Shown: in pieces, positions 43,792 to 52,853 of the stretch
Layout of the letters: each line of letters starts with the position of its first letter
Numbering within the stretch: position 1 is the first letter of the stretch
Source: CAZHFW01 sp964531675
Lineage (GTDB): Bacteria > Planctomycetota > Phycisphaerae > Phycisphaerales > UBA1924
DNA: 64,000 bases
Reading direction: 5' to 3'
Assembly (NCBI GenBank): GCA_964531675.1
Contig: CAZHFW010000001.1
Coordinates: forward strand, 1 to 64,000
The notes under the pieces: model-generated
Seen by the model: only the letters and a program-made list of their open reading frames with translations
The model's database searches: none
What the model was told of the DNA's origin: nothing
Translations under genes and position numbers: made by a program

Positions 43792-45324
43792 ATGTTGAAG
43801 CAGCAGCACCAGATCTTTGCGGCGCTGTTGGTCATTGCCGACGGCATCATGGTCGCATTGGCGGCGACTGTTGCGTGGGCCGTCCGCCGCATGGCGGTGG
43901 AGGGCTTCTGGCCCCGCCAGTGGGAGAACTGGCTCAAGGAACCCCTGTTCCTCTTTGTCATCCCCGCGACCCTGTACGCCATCTGGGCCTTCGGCCTTTA
44001 CCGCCCCCGGCGTGACCGCTCCCTGGGAAGCGAGCTTTCCCAGATCGCCAAGGTCTCCGTCACCGCGGTCATGGCCATGGTCGTCGGCCTGTGGATCCTG
44101 GGCAATCAGGTCATCGGCAGCGGCAGCGGCAAGGGCTACCCGTCCGTCGATCTCTGGGGCGTCGAACTGGACGCCGGCCGCGTGCAGCTCGGCTCGCTCG
44201 CGATCCTCCTTCCCGCGATCCTGTGCGTGCACCGGACCGGTTTCAGGCTGACGCTCCGCGAGCTGCGCCGTCGGGGCTGGAACCTTCGCCATGTGCTGGT
44301 CATCGGCGCGGGCCGGCTCGGCCAGATCACCTGCCGGACGCTTGAGCGCAACACCTGGACCGGGATCCACGTCGCGGCGTTCATGAGCCATCACGATCAC
44401 ACCAAGCGGACCGCCTGTCTCGGGCGGCCTGTGCTCGGGGGCCTGTCGGACCTGGAAGCGATCCTCGACAAGCGCACCTTTGACGCGGTGTATCTGGCGG
44501 TTCCGAGCCAGCGGGCCGCGGTCATTCCGTCGGTGCTGCGCCGGCTCGAGAAGTTCCCGATCGACGTGCGGATCGTGCCCGACGTTCACCCGCGGTACAT
44601 GCCGCAGAACATGTCGGTCGGCGAGCTCGAAGGCATGCCCATCCTGAGCGTGCGCGAGTGCCCGCTGTATGGCCTCGGCGGCTTCAGCAAGCGTCTGGTC
44701 GACATCGCGGGCTCGCTGTTCTTCCTGACGATCCTGTCTCCGCTGATGCTCGCGATCGCGGCGATTGTGCGATTCTCCAGCGCGGGCCCGGTGATGTTCA
44801 CGCAGCGGCGCGTGAGCCTGGGCGGCGAAGAGTTCAATATCTACAAGTTCCGCACGATGTACCAAGCCGATGACGAGCGTGCCGCCGGCGCCGAAGTCGT
44901 CGCCGAGGTGCGCAAGGCTCAGCTCCGGGGCGATCCGGACGACCGCCGCGCCGAAGAGATCGATGGCTGGACGCGCCGCGACGATCCCCGCATCACGCCC
45001 ATCGGCCGCTGGCTCCGCAAGACGAGCCTGGACGAACTGCCGCAGCTCTTCAACGTGCTCAAGGGCGAAATGTCCCTGGTCGGCCCCAGGCCCGAGCGTC
45101 CGGAGCTCATCCGCCGGTTCCGCGAAGACTGGCGAGGTTACGTGCTCCGCCAGCACGTCAAGGCCGGGATGACAGGCTGGGCGCAGGTCAATGGCCTGCG
45201 TGGGCAGACGAGCCTGAAGAAGCGCCTCCAGTACGACCTGTTCTACATCCGTCACTGGAGCATCTGGTTCGACCTGCGCATCCTGATCCTCACCGCCTTC
45301 AGGCTGCACCGCGGGGCCCACTGA
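43792..45324 (+). CDS. Polyprenyl glycosylphosphotransferase (exopolysaccharide-initiating sugar transferase)
   Basis: This enzyme puts the first sugar-1-phosphate on the polyprenyl-phosphate carrier in exopolysaccharide synthesis. The 510-residue product has four or five N-terminal TM segments, a nucleotide-binding-like middle ('VLVIGAGRLGQITCRTLERN'), a further TM segment ('LVDIAGSLFFLTILSPLMLA') and the transferase core 'MFTQRRVSLGGEEFNIYKFR', 'TPIGRWLRKTSLDELPQLFN', 'GEMSLVGPRPERPE'. The end has 'AGMTGWAQVNGLRGQTSLKK'. The structure matches WcaJ-type proteins. The sugar is not evident. ATG at 43792. The following gene encodes a PAPG-tailed protein, which fits exosortase/EPS links in related bacteria. 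Confidence 0.95.
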   Translation: MLKQQHQIFAALLVIADGIMVALAATVAWAVRRMAVEGFWPRQWENWLKEPLFLFVIPATLYAIWAFGLYRPRRDRSLGSELSQIAKVSVTAVMAMVVGLWILGNQVIGSGSGKGYPSVDLWGVELDAGRVQLGSLAILLPAILCVHRTGFRLTLRELRRRGWNLRHVLVIGAGRLGQITCRTLERNTWTGIHVAAFMSHHDHTKRTACLGRPVLGGLSDLEAILDKRTFDAVYLAVPSQRAAVIPSVLRRLEKFPIDVRIVPDVHPRYMPQNMSVGELEGMPILSVRECPLYGLGGFSKRLVDIAGSLFFLTILSPLMLAIAAIVRFSSAGPVMFTQRRVSLGGEEFNIYKFRTMYQADDERAAGAEVVAEVRKAQLRGDPDDRRAEEIDGWTRRDDPRITPIGRWLRKTSLDELPQLFNVLKGEMSLVGPRPERPELIRRFREDWRGYVLRQHVKAGMTGWAQVNGLRGQTSLKKRLQYDLFYIRHWSIWFDLRILILTAFRLHRGAH

Positions 45325-45490
45325 GCCGACGTCGGCGTGACGGCAGTTTCCCCCTGCGCACCCGTGCGGTGCGGGGATCCGAACGTACGCCGATCAATTG
45401 AATCAAAGTCCCAGAATCGGTCGCATCGGACCCGTTCCTGTGGCATGGTCGATCTGTCACCATCGACTGTTCCGTGGAAGGGGTACTCCT

Positions 45491-46024
45491 ATGCGTACGA
45501 CGGCTCTCTGCTTGACGCTCATCCTCAGCTCGACCGCGTCCGCCCAGACGCTCGTGAATGGCAACTTCGCGGGCAACGCGGATGGCTGGACGACCTTCGC
45601 TCCCTTCGGCGGCTATTCCAACGGCGCGGGCTCGGATGGTCAGCCCGGCTACTTCTGGATCAACAGCAACGGCGGCGGCGAGGTGCCCTTTGCCGAGCAG
45701 CTCATCACCGACCTCACGCCGGGCGGCGTCTACGAGGTCTCGGGCTTCTACGCGACGCTCGTGATTTTCCAGTCGGGCGATCCGTTCCGTGCACTGGTTG
45801 ACGGCGAACTCAAGTACTCCGACAACAACCGCCGCGACCAGTGGTCCAACTTCACGCTGCAGTTCACCGCAGCCGGCACCTCCGCGATGCTCCGCTTCGA
45901 GGCGGAAGTGACCGCGGACAGCGATTGGGCCATCGACACGATCTCGGTCAAGGCGGTTCCCGCGCCGGGTGTCGCGGCTCTGCTGGGCGTTGCGGGTCTT
46001 GCGGGTCTCCGGCGTCGGCGTTAA
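45491..46024 (+). CDS. Secreted protein with PEP-CTERM-like PAPG tail
   Basis: The 177-residue product has a signal peptide (about 1-18, 'SSTASAQ'), a beta-sandwich body starting 'LVNGNFAGNADGWTTFAPFG' that looks like a carbohydrate-binding or choice-of-anchor domain, and the tail 'VPAPGVAALLGVAGLAGL' ending in five arginine-rich residues. The ATG at 45491 follows AAGGGG. It lies 166 bp after the sugar transferase and 59 bp before the membrane protein gene. Confidence 0.85.
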   Translation: MRTTALCLTLILSSTASAQTLVNGNFAGNADGWTTFAPFGGYSNGAGSDGQPGYFWINSNGGGEVPFAEQLITDLTPGGVYEVSGFYATLVIFQSGDPFRALVDGELKYSDNNRRDQWSNFTLQFTAAGTSAMLRFEAEVTADSDWAIDTISVKAVPAPGVAALLGVAGLAGLRRRR

Positions 46025-46083
46025 ACCGCGAACCTGGGTTGAAAGAACATTTGAGGTATTAGAATAGCTGGTATGCTCCGAGA

Positions 46084-47550
46084 ATGGAGCATGCGCGGGT
46101 TCTTGCAACCTGTCCGGAGCGCGGATTCACAACCGACCCGCTCGCGACGACGCCCACTCAGGCCTCGTTCTGGAGGCGGCGTGCGGGAGTTCTCGCGGTC
46201 GTTGGGTGCCTGCTGCTGATCTGCGTCTGGCTTGTGCGTGATTCCAAGTGGACGGGCTACATGATTGGCTCGGCTCTCCCTCGGATCGTCGAGCCGGGGA
46301 TCACGCGGGATCAACTTCAGTCAATCGCCGAAGCCAAAGGCCCAGGGAGTACGGAGTGGGCCCGGAGAGTCCGTGCGCATGCTCTGAAGAACGCATGGTC
46401 GGCGCTCCCCGGCGATTGGAGCATGTTCGTCGGCTGGACCGCCGCGCAGGGCAAGAGCGCCGAGTGGGTCAGCGTGGGTTGGCCTCGCGGCTTTGTCGAG
46501 ATCTCAACCCAACGGGTGTACGTGGACGCCGTGGCGAAGGCAGGCTGGATTCCCTGCCGGACGGATCCGACAGCAAGGCCCATCGGAAGGTATGAACTGC
46601 CCGGTGAGTTGCCTCGTGTCCCGCCTCGACCACTGGTCTCGTTCTATGGCGGCAATCTTGTCATTAGCCCGAAGCCGGAGAGCGTGGGCGGCGTCTTCCG
46701 CGAGGTCACGATTCATCTTCCGAATCTTGCGGTTCCGTTCGGCTTGATCGCCTTGGCTGCGGTCCTGCTGCCCCGACTTGCACGCCGCGTGCTTCGACGC
46801 GTGCCGCGTGACCGACGCGTCGGCTGGATGTGGCTTGCCTCGGCCTGGTTCGGAGCCTTGCTCATGCTCGGCTTCATCGCGTTCATGAGCATCTTGACCG
46901 TGAAATCCGGTGGAATGCCGTGGCCGACGACTCGCGTGGATTTCGCTGTCAAGGTCCCCTGGCCTCCGGGCGCGACCCGCTGGGAGGGATTCGCCCAGTT
47001 GCCGCTTTCTCCGGCGCGGTTGGATGACCTCATCGCGTCTGGTGATGCCGATCGCCCGCTGGCGCGCATGATCCTGGACCTCCCCGGCACGGGCGATGAG
47101 AAGTATCTGACCATCGCGGCCGTTCGCGAAGGTGTCCATGATCTCACGGGGACGCGGGCGCGATTGTTCGCGGATCGCTTCTTCCTTTTCAGCGTCTCGG
47201 AGAACCGGTACATCCGCAGGCCCGACATGGGCGTCATGGAGCCGATGACGTTCCCGGCAGGGATTCGCCGCGACGGATGGTCCAGATTCCTTTGGTCTTC
47301 CGGAGATCCGACCAGGCCGGTTCTGATGCTGACGCTCCAGTACGAGAACATCCTGTCCGTTGTGCTGGGGCTGACCTGGACCTACTGGATCGTCACCTGG
47401 CTCTCACGGCGCGCAGTGGACAGGCGTGAACGACTCCGACGTCGGGACGGCCAGTGTGTTGCGTGCGGGTATTCCGTCCTGCTCGGCGGAGAAGCATCGC
47501 TGGGCGCCGCGGTGCCGCCTTCTCCGCCACCGACGTACCCTTCGGCGTGA
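46084..47550 (+). CDS. Membrane protein with a partial zinc-ribbon-like C-terminus
   Basis: The 488-residue product has TM segments at about 33-51, 219-238, 257-282 and 424-441. The rest is beta-rich and extracytoplasmic in feel ('FVEISTQRVYVDAV'). The C-terminus 'RRDGQCVACGYSVLLGG' resembles the start of the 'CPxCGYdLrG' ribbon common in planctomycete proteins, but the second CxxC is missing. It then ends in a Pro-rich tail that overlaps the mnmG start by 4 bp (GTGA). I do not recognise a family. The overlap suggests co-translation with mnmG. Confidence 0.8.
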   Translation: MEHARVLATCPERGFTTDPLATTPTQASFWRRRAGVLAVVGCLLLICVWLVRDSKWTGYMIGSALPRIVEPGITRDQLQSIAEAKGPGSTEWARRVRAHALKNAWSALPGDWSMFVGWTAAQGKSAEWVSVGWPRGFVEISTQRVYVDAVAKAGWIPCRTDPTARPIGRYELPGELPRVPPRPLVSFYGGNLVISPKPESVGGVFREVTIHLPNLAVPFGLIALAAVLLPRLARRVLRRVPRDRRVGWMWLASAWFGALLMLGFIAFMSILTVKSGGMPWPTTRVDFAVKVPWPPGATRWEGFAQLPLSPARLDDLIASGDADRPLARMILDLPGTGDEKYLTIAAVREGVHDLTGTRARLFADRFFLFSVSENRYIRRPDMGVMEPMTFPAGIRRDGWSRFLWSSGDPTRPVLMLTLQYENILSVVLGLTWTYWIVTWLSRRAVDRRERLRRRDGQCVACGYSVLLGGEASLGAAVPPSPPPTYPSA

Positions 47551-49631
47551 TCCGGCGGGCGTACCACACCATCGTGATCGGAGGCGGACACGCGGGCGTC
47601 GAAGCTGCGTGGGCCGCTGCGAACATCCTCTCTGGCGCTGGCGCCGGTGCGGATGATGACGCGCGTCCGGTCGCCCTGATCACGATCGACCCCGCCAAGA
47701 TCGGCGTCATGTCGTGCAATCCCGCGATCGGCGGCCTGGCCAAGGGCCAGCTCGTGCGCGAGATCGACGCGCTCGGCGGCGTCATGGGGCTGGCGACCGA
47801 CGCGTCGGGGATCCAGTTCCGCGTGCTCAACACGTCCAAGGGCGCTGCGGTGCATGGACCGCGAGCCCAGTGCGACAAGCACGCCTACGCCGAGGCGGTC
47901 CAGCTTCTCATCGCCTCGCGCCCCGAGATTGACGTGATCGCGGGGACCGTCGAACGGCTGATGATCGAGCACGGCCGCATCGTCGGCGTGCTTGTGCAGT
48001 CGCCGCGCGAAGGCGTGATCGAGCTCCGCACGCCTTCGGTCGTCCTCACCACAGGCACCTTCATGCGCGGGCTCATGCACACCGGCGAGTCCAAGACTCC
48101 CGGCGGTCGGCATGGCGAGGCCGCGGCCAACACCATCTCCAGCGCTCTGACCGAACTCGGTTTCGAGCTCGGTCGCCTGAAGACCGGCACGCCCCCGAGG
48201 CTCCGCAAGTCCTCGATCACGTGGGATCTGCTCGAGCCCCACGTCGGTGATCGCGAGCCTGTCCCGTTCAGCGATCTCACCGGCGTGCGGACCGGGCGCG
48301 AACTGGCCTCACCCCGCTCGATGGACTTCGACGCGGCGCTGGGCGAGCCGATCATCTCAAGCCCCGCGAGCGTGAGCCCGGAAGGCATCCAGCACGCAAG
48401 ACGGGCGCTGGTTTCCTGGGCTTCGAGCGGGTTCGTGCAGGATCGATTCCCCTTGCTCGAACAGCTCGAGTGCCGTGCATCCTCGACGAGCAGGGCGTCC
48501 CACGAGCTGATCCGCGCCAACCTGCATCGCGCGCCGATGTACTCCGGCCAGATCGAGTCGGTCGGTCCGCGGTATTGCCCGAGCATCGAGGACAAGGTCG
48601 TGCGCTTCGCGGAACGCGATAGCCACACGGTGTTTCTCGAGCCCGAATCCCACCGCGACGACTGGATCTACTGCAACGGGATCTCCACGAGCCTGCCTTC
48701 GGACGTGCAGGACCAGATCGTGCGCTCGCTCCCGGGTTGTCAGGACGCGGAGATCTACCGGTATGGCTACGCGGTGGAGTACGACATGGTGCGGCCGCAC
48801 CAGATCCACGCCAGCGGCCGTGCCAAGCTCGTCGAAGGTCTGTTCCTCGCGGGTCAGATCAACGGCACGAGCGGGTACGAGGAAGCCGCTGCCCAGGGGC
48901 TTCTGGCGGGGATCAACGCGGCACGTTCGGCGTTGGGCGAGCCCGACGTGATCTTCGGCCGGGATCAGGCGTACATCGGCGTGCTCATGGATGATCTGGT
49001 CACCAAGACGCCGGTCGAGCCTTATCGCATGTTCACGAGCCGGGCCGAGCATCGCCTGCTGCTGCGCGCGGACAACGCTGCGGAGCGGCTCACGCCCTTG
49101 GCGATCGAGCTCGGACTGCTCAACGGCGCGCACGACTCGGGTCTGGGCGCCAGACGACGCGCGGTCTTTTCCTCCCGGCGGTCCCTGGCGAGCGTGTTGC
49201 ACGCTGCGGTCGACGCGGGGAAGATGGACTTGAAGCCCCTGTCGCACTGGCTCCGGTCGCCCGAGTTCCCCATCGAGGCGCTCCGCGCCGAGATCGGGCC
49301 CGCGCTGGCGCAGGGTGACCACGACCCCATGCTCCGTGAGGGCGCGTTCCGGTGCGTGTACGCGGAGCGGCGCTACGAGGCGTACATCATCCGCCAGCGT
49401 GCGGAAGTCGAGCGCCAGCGCGAGATGGAGCACCGGCGCATTCCCGAAAGCCTGGATTACGACCTGCTCGATGGCTTCCGGGCCGAGGCTCGGGCGAGTC
49501 TGAAGAAGTTCAAGCCGCGCACGTTCGGTCAGGCGGGGAGGCTCGAAGGCCTGACCCCCGCGGATCTGACCTTGCTCGCGGTGCACGTGACCCGCTTCAA
49601 CCGGGCCAGCCGCGAAAAGCCGGCGGAGTGA
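47547..49631 (+). CDS. mnmG: tRNA uridine-5-carboxymethylaminomethyl modification enzyme MnmG (GidA)
   Basis: With MnmE, MnmG installs carboxymethylaminomethyl groups on wobble uridines of tRNA. The 694-residue product has the FAD-binding 'TIVIGGGHAGVEAAWAAA', the 'VMSCNPAIGGLAKGQLVREI' signature and the second motif 'LFLAGQINGTSGYEEAAAQG'. It is somewhat longer than usual (about 620-650), with an insert around residue 270-285 ('SPRSMDFDAALGEPIISSPA'). GTG at 47547 overlaps the upstream gene's stop. MnmE and GidB are not in the window. It joins QueD and QueF as a tRNA wobble-modification gene here. Confidence 0.96.
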   Translation: MIRRAYHTIVIGGGHAGVEAAWAAANILSGAGAGADDDARPVALITIDPAKIGVMSCNPAIGGLAKGQLVREIDALGGVMGLATDASGIQFRVLNTSKGAAVHGPRAQCDKHAYAEAVQLLIASRPEIDVIAGTVERLMIEHGRIVGVLVQSPREGVIELRTPSVVLTTGTFMRGLMHTGESKTPGGRHGEAAANTISSALTELGFELGRLKTGTPPRLRKSSITWDLLEPHVGDREPVPFSDLTGVRTGRELASPRSMDFDAALGEPIISSPASVSPEGIQHARRALVSWASSGFVQDRFPLLEQLECRASSTSRASHELIRANLHRAPMYSGQIESVGPRYCPSIEDKVVRFAERDSHTVFLEPESHRDDWIYCNGISTSLPSDVQDQIVRSLPGCQDAEIYRYGYAVEYDMVRPHQIHASGRAKLVEGLFLAGQINGTSGYEEAAAQGLLAGINAARSALGEPDVIFGRDQAYIGVLMDDLVTKTPVEPYRMFTSRAEHRLLLRADNAAERLTPLAIELGLLNGAHDSGLGARRRAVFSSRRSLASVLHAAVDAGKMDLKPLSHWLRSPEFPIEALRAEIGPALAQGDHDPMLREGAFRCVYAERRYEAYIIRQRAEVERQREMEHRRIPESLDYDLLDGFRAEARASLKKFKPRTFGQAGRLEGLTPADLTLLAVHVTRFNRASREKPAE

Positions 49632-49695
49632 CCCTGCCTAGCCTTGCGGCTGACCCTGACGTCCCGAGGCGCGTGACCGACCCATCCGAGCTCCA

Positions 49696-51516
49696 ATGCC
49701 GACCGACTTCCACACAACCTTCATGCCTCTGCTCACCCTGGCGTCGGAGGAAAACAGCCCGATCGCGCTGGACCTCCTGACAATCTTCGGCACCGCCGCG
49801 ATCGTCGCGACGGTCTTCCGCCGGCTCAGGCTCGAGTCCATCCCGGGATTCCTGGTCGCGGGCATGCTGGTCGGTCCGCACGCCTTCGGGGTCGTGGAGT
49901 CCGCCTCCAACGTCAAACAGATCGCCGATCTGGCCATCGTTCTCCTGATGTTCGGCATCGGGCTCGAGCTGGACGTCTCCAACATCCGCAAGGGCATGGC
50001 GCCGATCCTGCTCGTGGGCGGCGTATCCACGCTGCTGTTCATGCTCTTCGCGTGGGCGCTGCTCATGCTCGCCGGGATGAACATGCAGGTCGCGCTGGTG
50101 GTCGCGATGGCGCTCTCCATGTCATCCACCGCGGTGCTCGTGCGCATGCTCCAGCAGCGCCGCGAGCTTCGCCGCATCCACGGCCGGATCGGCCTGGGTG
50201 TCTCCATCGTGCAGGACCTCTCCTCAATCCTGATGCTCGCGGCGCTTCCCGCGATCGCCGCCTGGGCGGGGATCAAAACGCACGCCCCCGCGGCCTCCGG
50301 AGCTCCACACGGCGCAATGGCGGATCTTTCCGCGCTGGCGATCACCGCCGCCAAGGGAGTGGGGGGGATCGCGGGCATGCTCGCCTTCGGGCGCTACGCG
50401 CTCCCATGGATCCTGAAGCAGGTTGCCAAGTCCGCCGATGGCCCGACCAACGAGCTCGTGCTGATCGCCTCGGCCGCGATCGCGCTGGGATCGGCGATCC
50501 TCACCGCGGCGCTGGGATTCAGCCCTGAAATGGGCGCGTTCCTCGGCGGGTTCCTGCTGACGTTTACGCCGTTCCGCTACCAGCTCGGCGGGCAGCTTGC
50601 GCCCCTCCGCGATCTGCTCATGGCGGTGTTCTTCACCGCGGTGGGCCTCACCGTGAGCCCGCGCATCATGATGGAGAACTGGTGGATCGTGCTCCTCGGG
50701 ACCGCGGGCGTGATCGCGTTCAAGTGGATCGCGATCTCCCTGAGCGCCTGGACCCTGGGCACGACCGCGACGGTCTCGGTGCTCACCGGCGCGTACCTGG
50801 CGACCGCCGGAGAGTTCAGCCTCGTGCTCCTGGGCGCCGCGGGAGAGACGGGGATCATCAACGCCCACGTCAACGGGATCATCGTCCCCATCGTGGTGCT
50901 CACGCTGATCCTGGTGCCCATGCTCATCAACCCGGCCCACGACATGGCGATGCAGGCCGCGTCGATCCACATCGCGCCCTGGATGAAGGCGCCCAAGCTC
51001 GCGGAAGAGGAAGAGACCACCGCCGGCGCAGCCGAGCACAAGGCCGAACCCGCCGCCCCCGCGGGGCACATCATCATCGCGGGATTCGGACCGGTCGGGC
51101 GCGCGATTTCCGAGAAGTTCCGCCGGTCGGGTACGCCGTACACGGTCATCGAACTCAACTCGGAAACCGTCGAGAAGCAGTCCAAGATGGGCCGTTCGTT
51201 CGTCTATGGCGACATCACCAATCCCGAGGTCCTCGAGTCCGCGGGTGTCCGCCACGCCGAGGCGGTGATCCTGACGGTCCCCGATGAAGAGGCGACGCTC
51301 CGGGCCTGCCGGGTGATCCGAGCGATGGCGCCCGAGGTGTTCATCGCGACGCGCACCAACTTCCTGAGCCGTGCGATTCAGGCGCAGGAGCTCGGAGCCG
51401 ATCACGTCGTCGTCGAAGAGATCGCGACCGCCGAAGCGATGCAGCGCGAGGTCATCACCAAGATCGAGTCGCGGCGCAAGCGGAAGCAGCAGGCCTCCGA
51501 TCCCAAGCCCGCCTGA
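49696..51516 (+). CDS. Kef-type monovalent cation:proton antiporter (CPA2) with RCK domain
   Basis: The 606-residue product has about 12 TM segments (about 15-415), with the antiporter core 'FRRLRLESIPGFLVAGMLVG' and 'GFSPEMGAFLGGFLLTFTPF'. The C-terminus is an RCK_N/TrkA-N domain: 'HIIIAGFGPVGRAISEKFRR' (NAD-binding), then 'AEAVILTVPDEEATLRACRV'. It should exchange K+ or Na+ for H+ in the inner membrane and be gated by NAD(H) or another ligand. ATG at 49696. It follows mnmG at 65 bp and is convergent with the UVR-motif gene. Confidence 0.94.
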   Translation: MPTDFHTTFMPLLTLASEENSPIALDLLTIFGTAAIVATVFRRLRLESIPGFLVAGMLVGPHAFGVVESASNVKQIADLAIVLLMFGIGLELDVSNIRKGMAPILLVGGVSTLLFMLFAWALLMLAGMNMQVALVVAMALSMSSTAVLVRMLQQRRELRRIHGRIGLGVSIVQDLSSILMLAALPAIAAWAGIKTHAPAASGAPHGAMADLSALAITAAKGVGGIAGMLAFGRYALPWILKQVAKSADGPTNELVLIASAAIALGSAILTAALGFSPEMGAFLGGFLLTFTPFRYQLGGQLAPLRDLLMAVFFTAVGLTVSPRIMMENWWIVLLGTAGVIAFKWIAISLSAWTLGTTATVSVLTGAYLATAGEFSLVLLGAAGETGIINAHVNGIIVPIVVLTLILVPMLINPAHDMAMQAASIHIAPWMKAPKLAEEEETTAGAAEHKAEPAAPAGHIIIAGFGPVGRAISEKFRRSGTPYTVIELNSETVEKQSKMGRSFVYGDITNPEVLESAGVRHAEAVILTVPDEEATLRACRVIRAMAPEVFIATRTNFLSRAIQAQELGADHVVVEEIATAEAMQREVITKIESRRKRKQQASDPKPA

Positions 51517-51522
51517 GCGAGC

Positions 51523-52467
51523 TTACTGTTCCTTGAGCATCTTGAGCTCGTCGCGAAGGATCGCGGCCAGTTCGTAGTTCTCTTGCTCCAGGGCCCGCTG
51601 GAGCCTGGCCTTGAGCTCGCCCTTCTGGCTCACCGGAAGCTTGGGCACCAGCGCGTCGCGCATGCTGCGCAGCATCTGGACCTCGCTCGACTGCTCGAAG
51701 AGCTGGAGCTGATCGTGCTCCTGGAAGTGCTTCTTCAGCAGATCAAGGGCTTCCTCGATCGCGAAGATCGCGGCCTTGGGCTCGTTGTTCTTCAGCGACT
51801 GGCTCGCCAGGGCCCGCGCCCGCATCATCGTGATGTACGGCCGGAACTGCTCCAGCGCCAGCTGGTCGTCATCCGACTCGGCGTGGTCCCGGCACAGGTC
51901 CAGCACGCGGAGATTCCGCGTGGTGTCGCGCACCACCGCCTCGAAGTCCTCCAGCGCCATCTCCGCCAGGTACCGGTGGTAGTACTGCACCGCCTCCTCG
52001 CGGAGGGCCCGGCAATCCTCCGGCGAAAGCGAAAACTCCTCGGGCTCGCGCTCGGACGCCGAGTCGCCCTCGGCCTCCGGATGGTCCGTGGGAGGCGTCT
52101 GGTCCTCGACGTCCGCCTCGCCCCCGGCAGCGTCCCCGGGATTGGTGTCGTCGGGATTGGCGTCCTCCGGGCCTGACGGGGGAGTGCCCCGCGAGCCCCG
52201 CACGTCGGGACGCTCGTCAGGGGTGCTGTTGCCTCGGGCGTCGTCCATCCGCGACTCGAAGTACTCGAGGAGGCTGGTGTACCCGAACGGACGCTGACCA
52301 TCCGGGCGGCCCTCGGTGTGCATCTGCAGGAGGCCAAGGTCGAGCCTGACCTGGATGCGGGGCAGCCCGTCCTTCCCCTTGACGAGGCGGGCGTTGATCT
52401 TGCCCGACTCGAAGGGCCATTTGTCGAGAAGTTCGGAGATATCGGGGTTCATCAGGGTCTTGTGCAT
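51523..52467 (-). CDS. UvrB/UvrC-motif protein with acidic middle
   Basis: The 314-residue product has an N-terminal domain ('MNPDISELLDKWPFESGKIN', 'IQVRLDLGLLQMHTEGRPDG'), an acidic low-complexity linker (about 80-145), a helical section and a C-terminal UVR motif ('LKARLQRALEQENYELAAIL'). The UVR motif mediates protein contacts in UvrB/UvrC and in McsA-like regulators. The combination is common in planctomycetes by my recollection; its function is unknown. The start is ATG at 52467; an ATG five codons later (52452) begins at the N-terminal motif and is an alternative. It is divergent from the sigma gene. Confidence 0.82.
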   Translation of the reverse strand: MHKTLMNPDISELLDKWPFESGKINARLVKGKDGLPRIQVRLDLGLLQMHTEGRPDGQRPFGYTSLLEYFESRMDDARGNSTPDERPDVRGSRGTPPSGPEDANPDDTNPGDAAGGEADVEDQTPPTDHPEAEGDSASEREPEEFSLSPEDCRALREEAVQYYHRYLAEMALEDFEAVVRDTTRNLRVLDLCRDHAESDDDQLALEQFRPYITMMRARALASQSLKNNEPKAAIFAIEEALDLLKKHFQEHDQLQLFEQSSEVQMLRSMRDALVPKLPVSQKGELKARLQRALEQENYELAAILRDELKMLKEQ

Positions 52468-52853
52468 GGACCGGGGCCACTCCTGCCCCGGGTCTGGACC
52501 GGGAGTTTATTCGTCGAATCGGCCCGCGTGAGCGCGGTGGAGAGGCGGAAGCCCGAGAATGCAGGTGAAAGCCACGGCAAATGCGTCCGATAATGGGAAC
52601 TTGGGCTGAAAAGCGGTCGCTTACTCGCCGGGAATCTGCTTACCGGGTAAGTTTTTTCCGTGGATTCGTTGCAGGCCGCACACTCTGTGTCACATTTCAT
52701 GTGGAGAGATGTGGGGATTGCGCTCTGACTTCAGGGCCAAAGCGCGGACACCGATGCAACCCGCATGGGAGTTCGTGCGAAAGTCCTGGGTGTGGTAGGA
52801 GCGCAACCCGCGGTCGAAGCGGCTTTTGTGGTGCCGCGAAAGTGGGTAGAACA
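52468..52853. other. Intergenic leader upstream of the sigma-factor gene
   Basis: A small hairpin CTTAC/GTAAG is followed by six T (52639-52657), which could be a weak terminator or attenuator. Then comes a CACA-tttca-TGTG inverted repeat near 52690. A plus-strand frame upstream of the GTG at 52854 is open but does not look coding. Divergent promoters are expected here. Confidence 0.45.
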
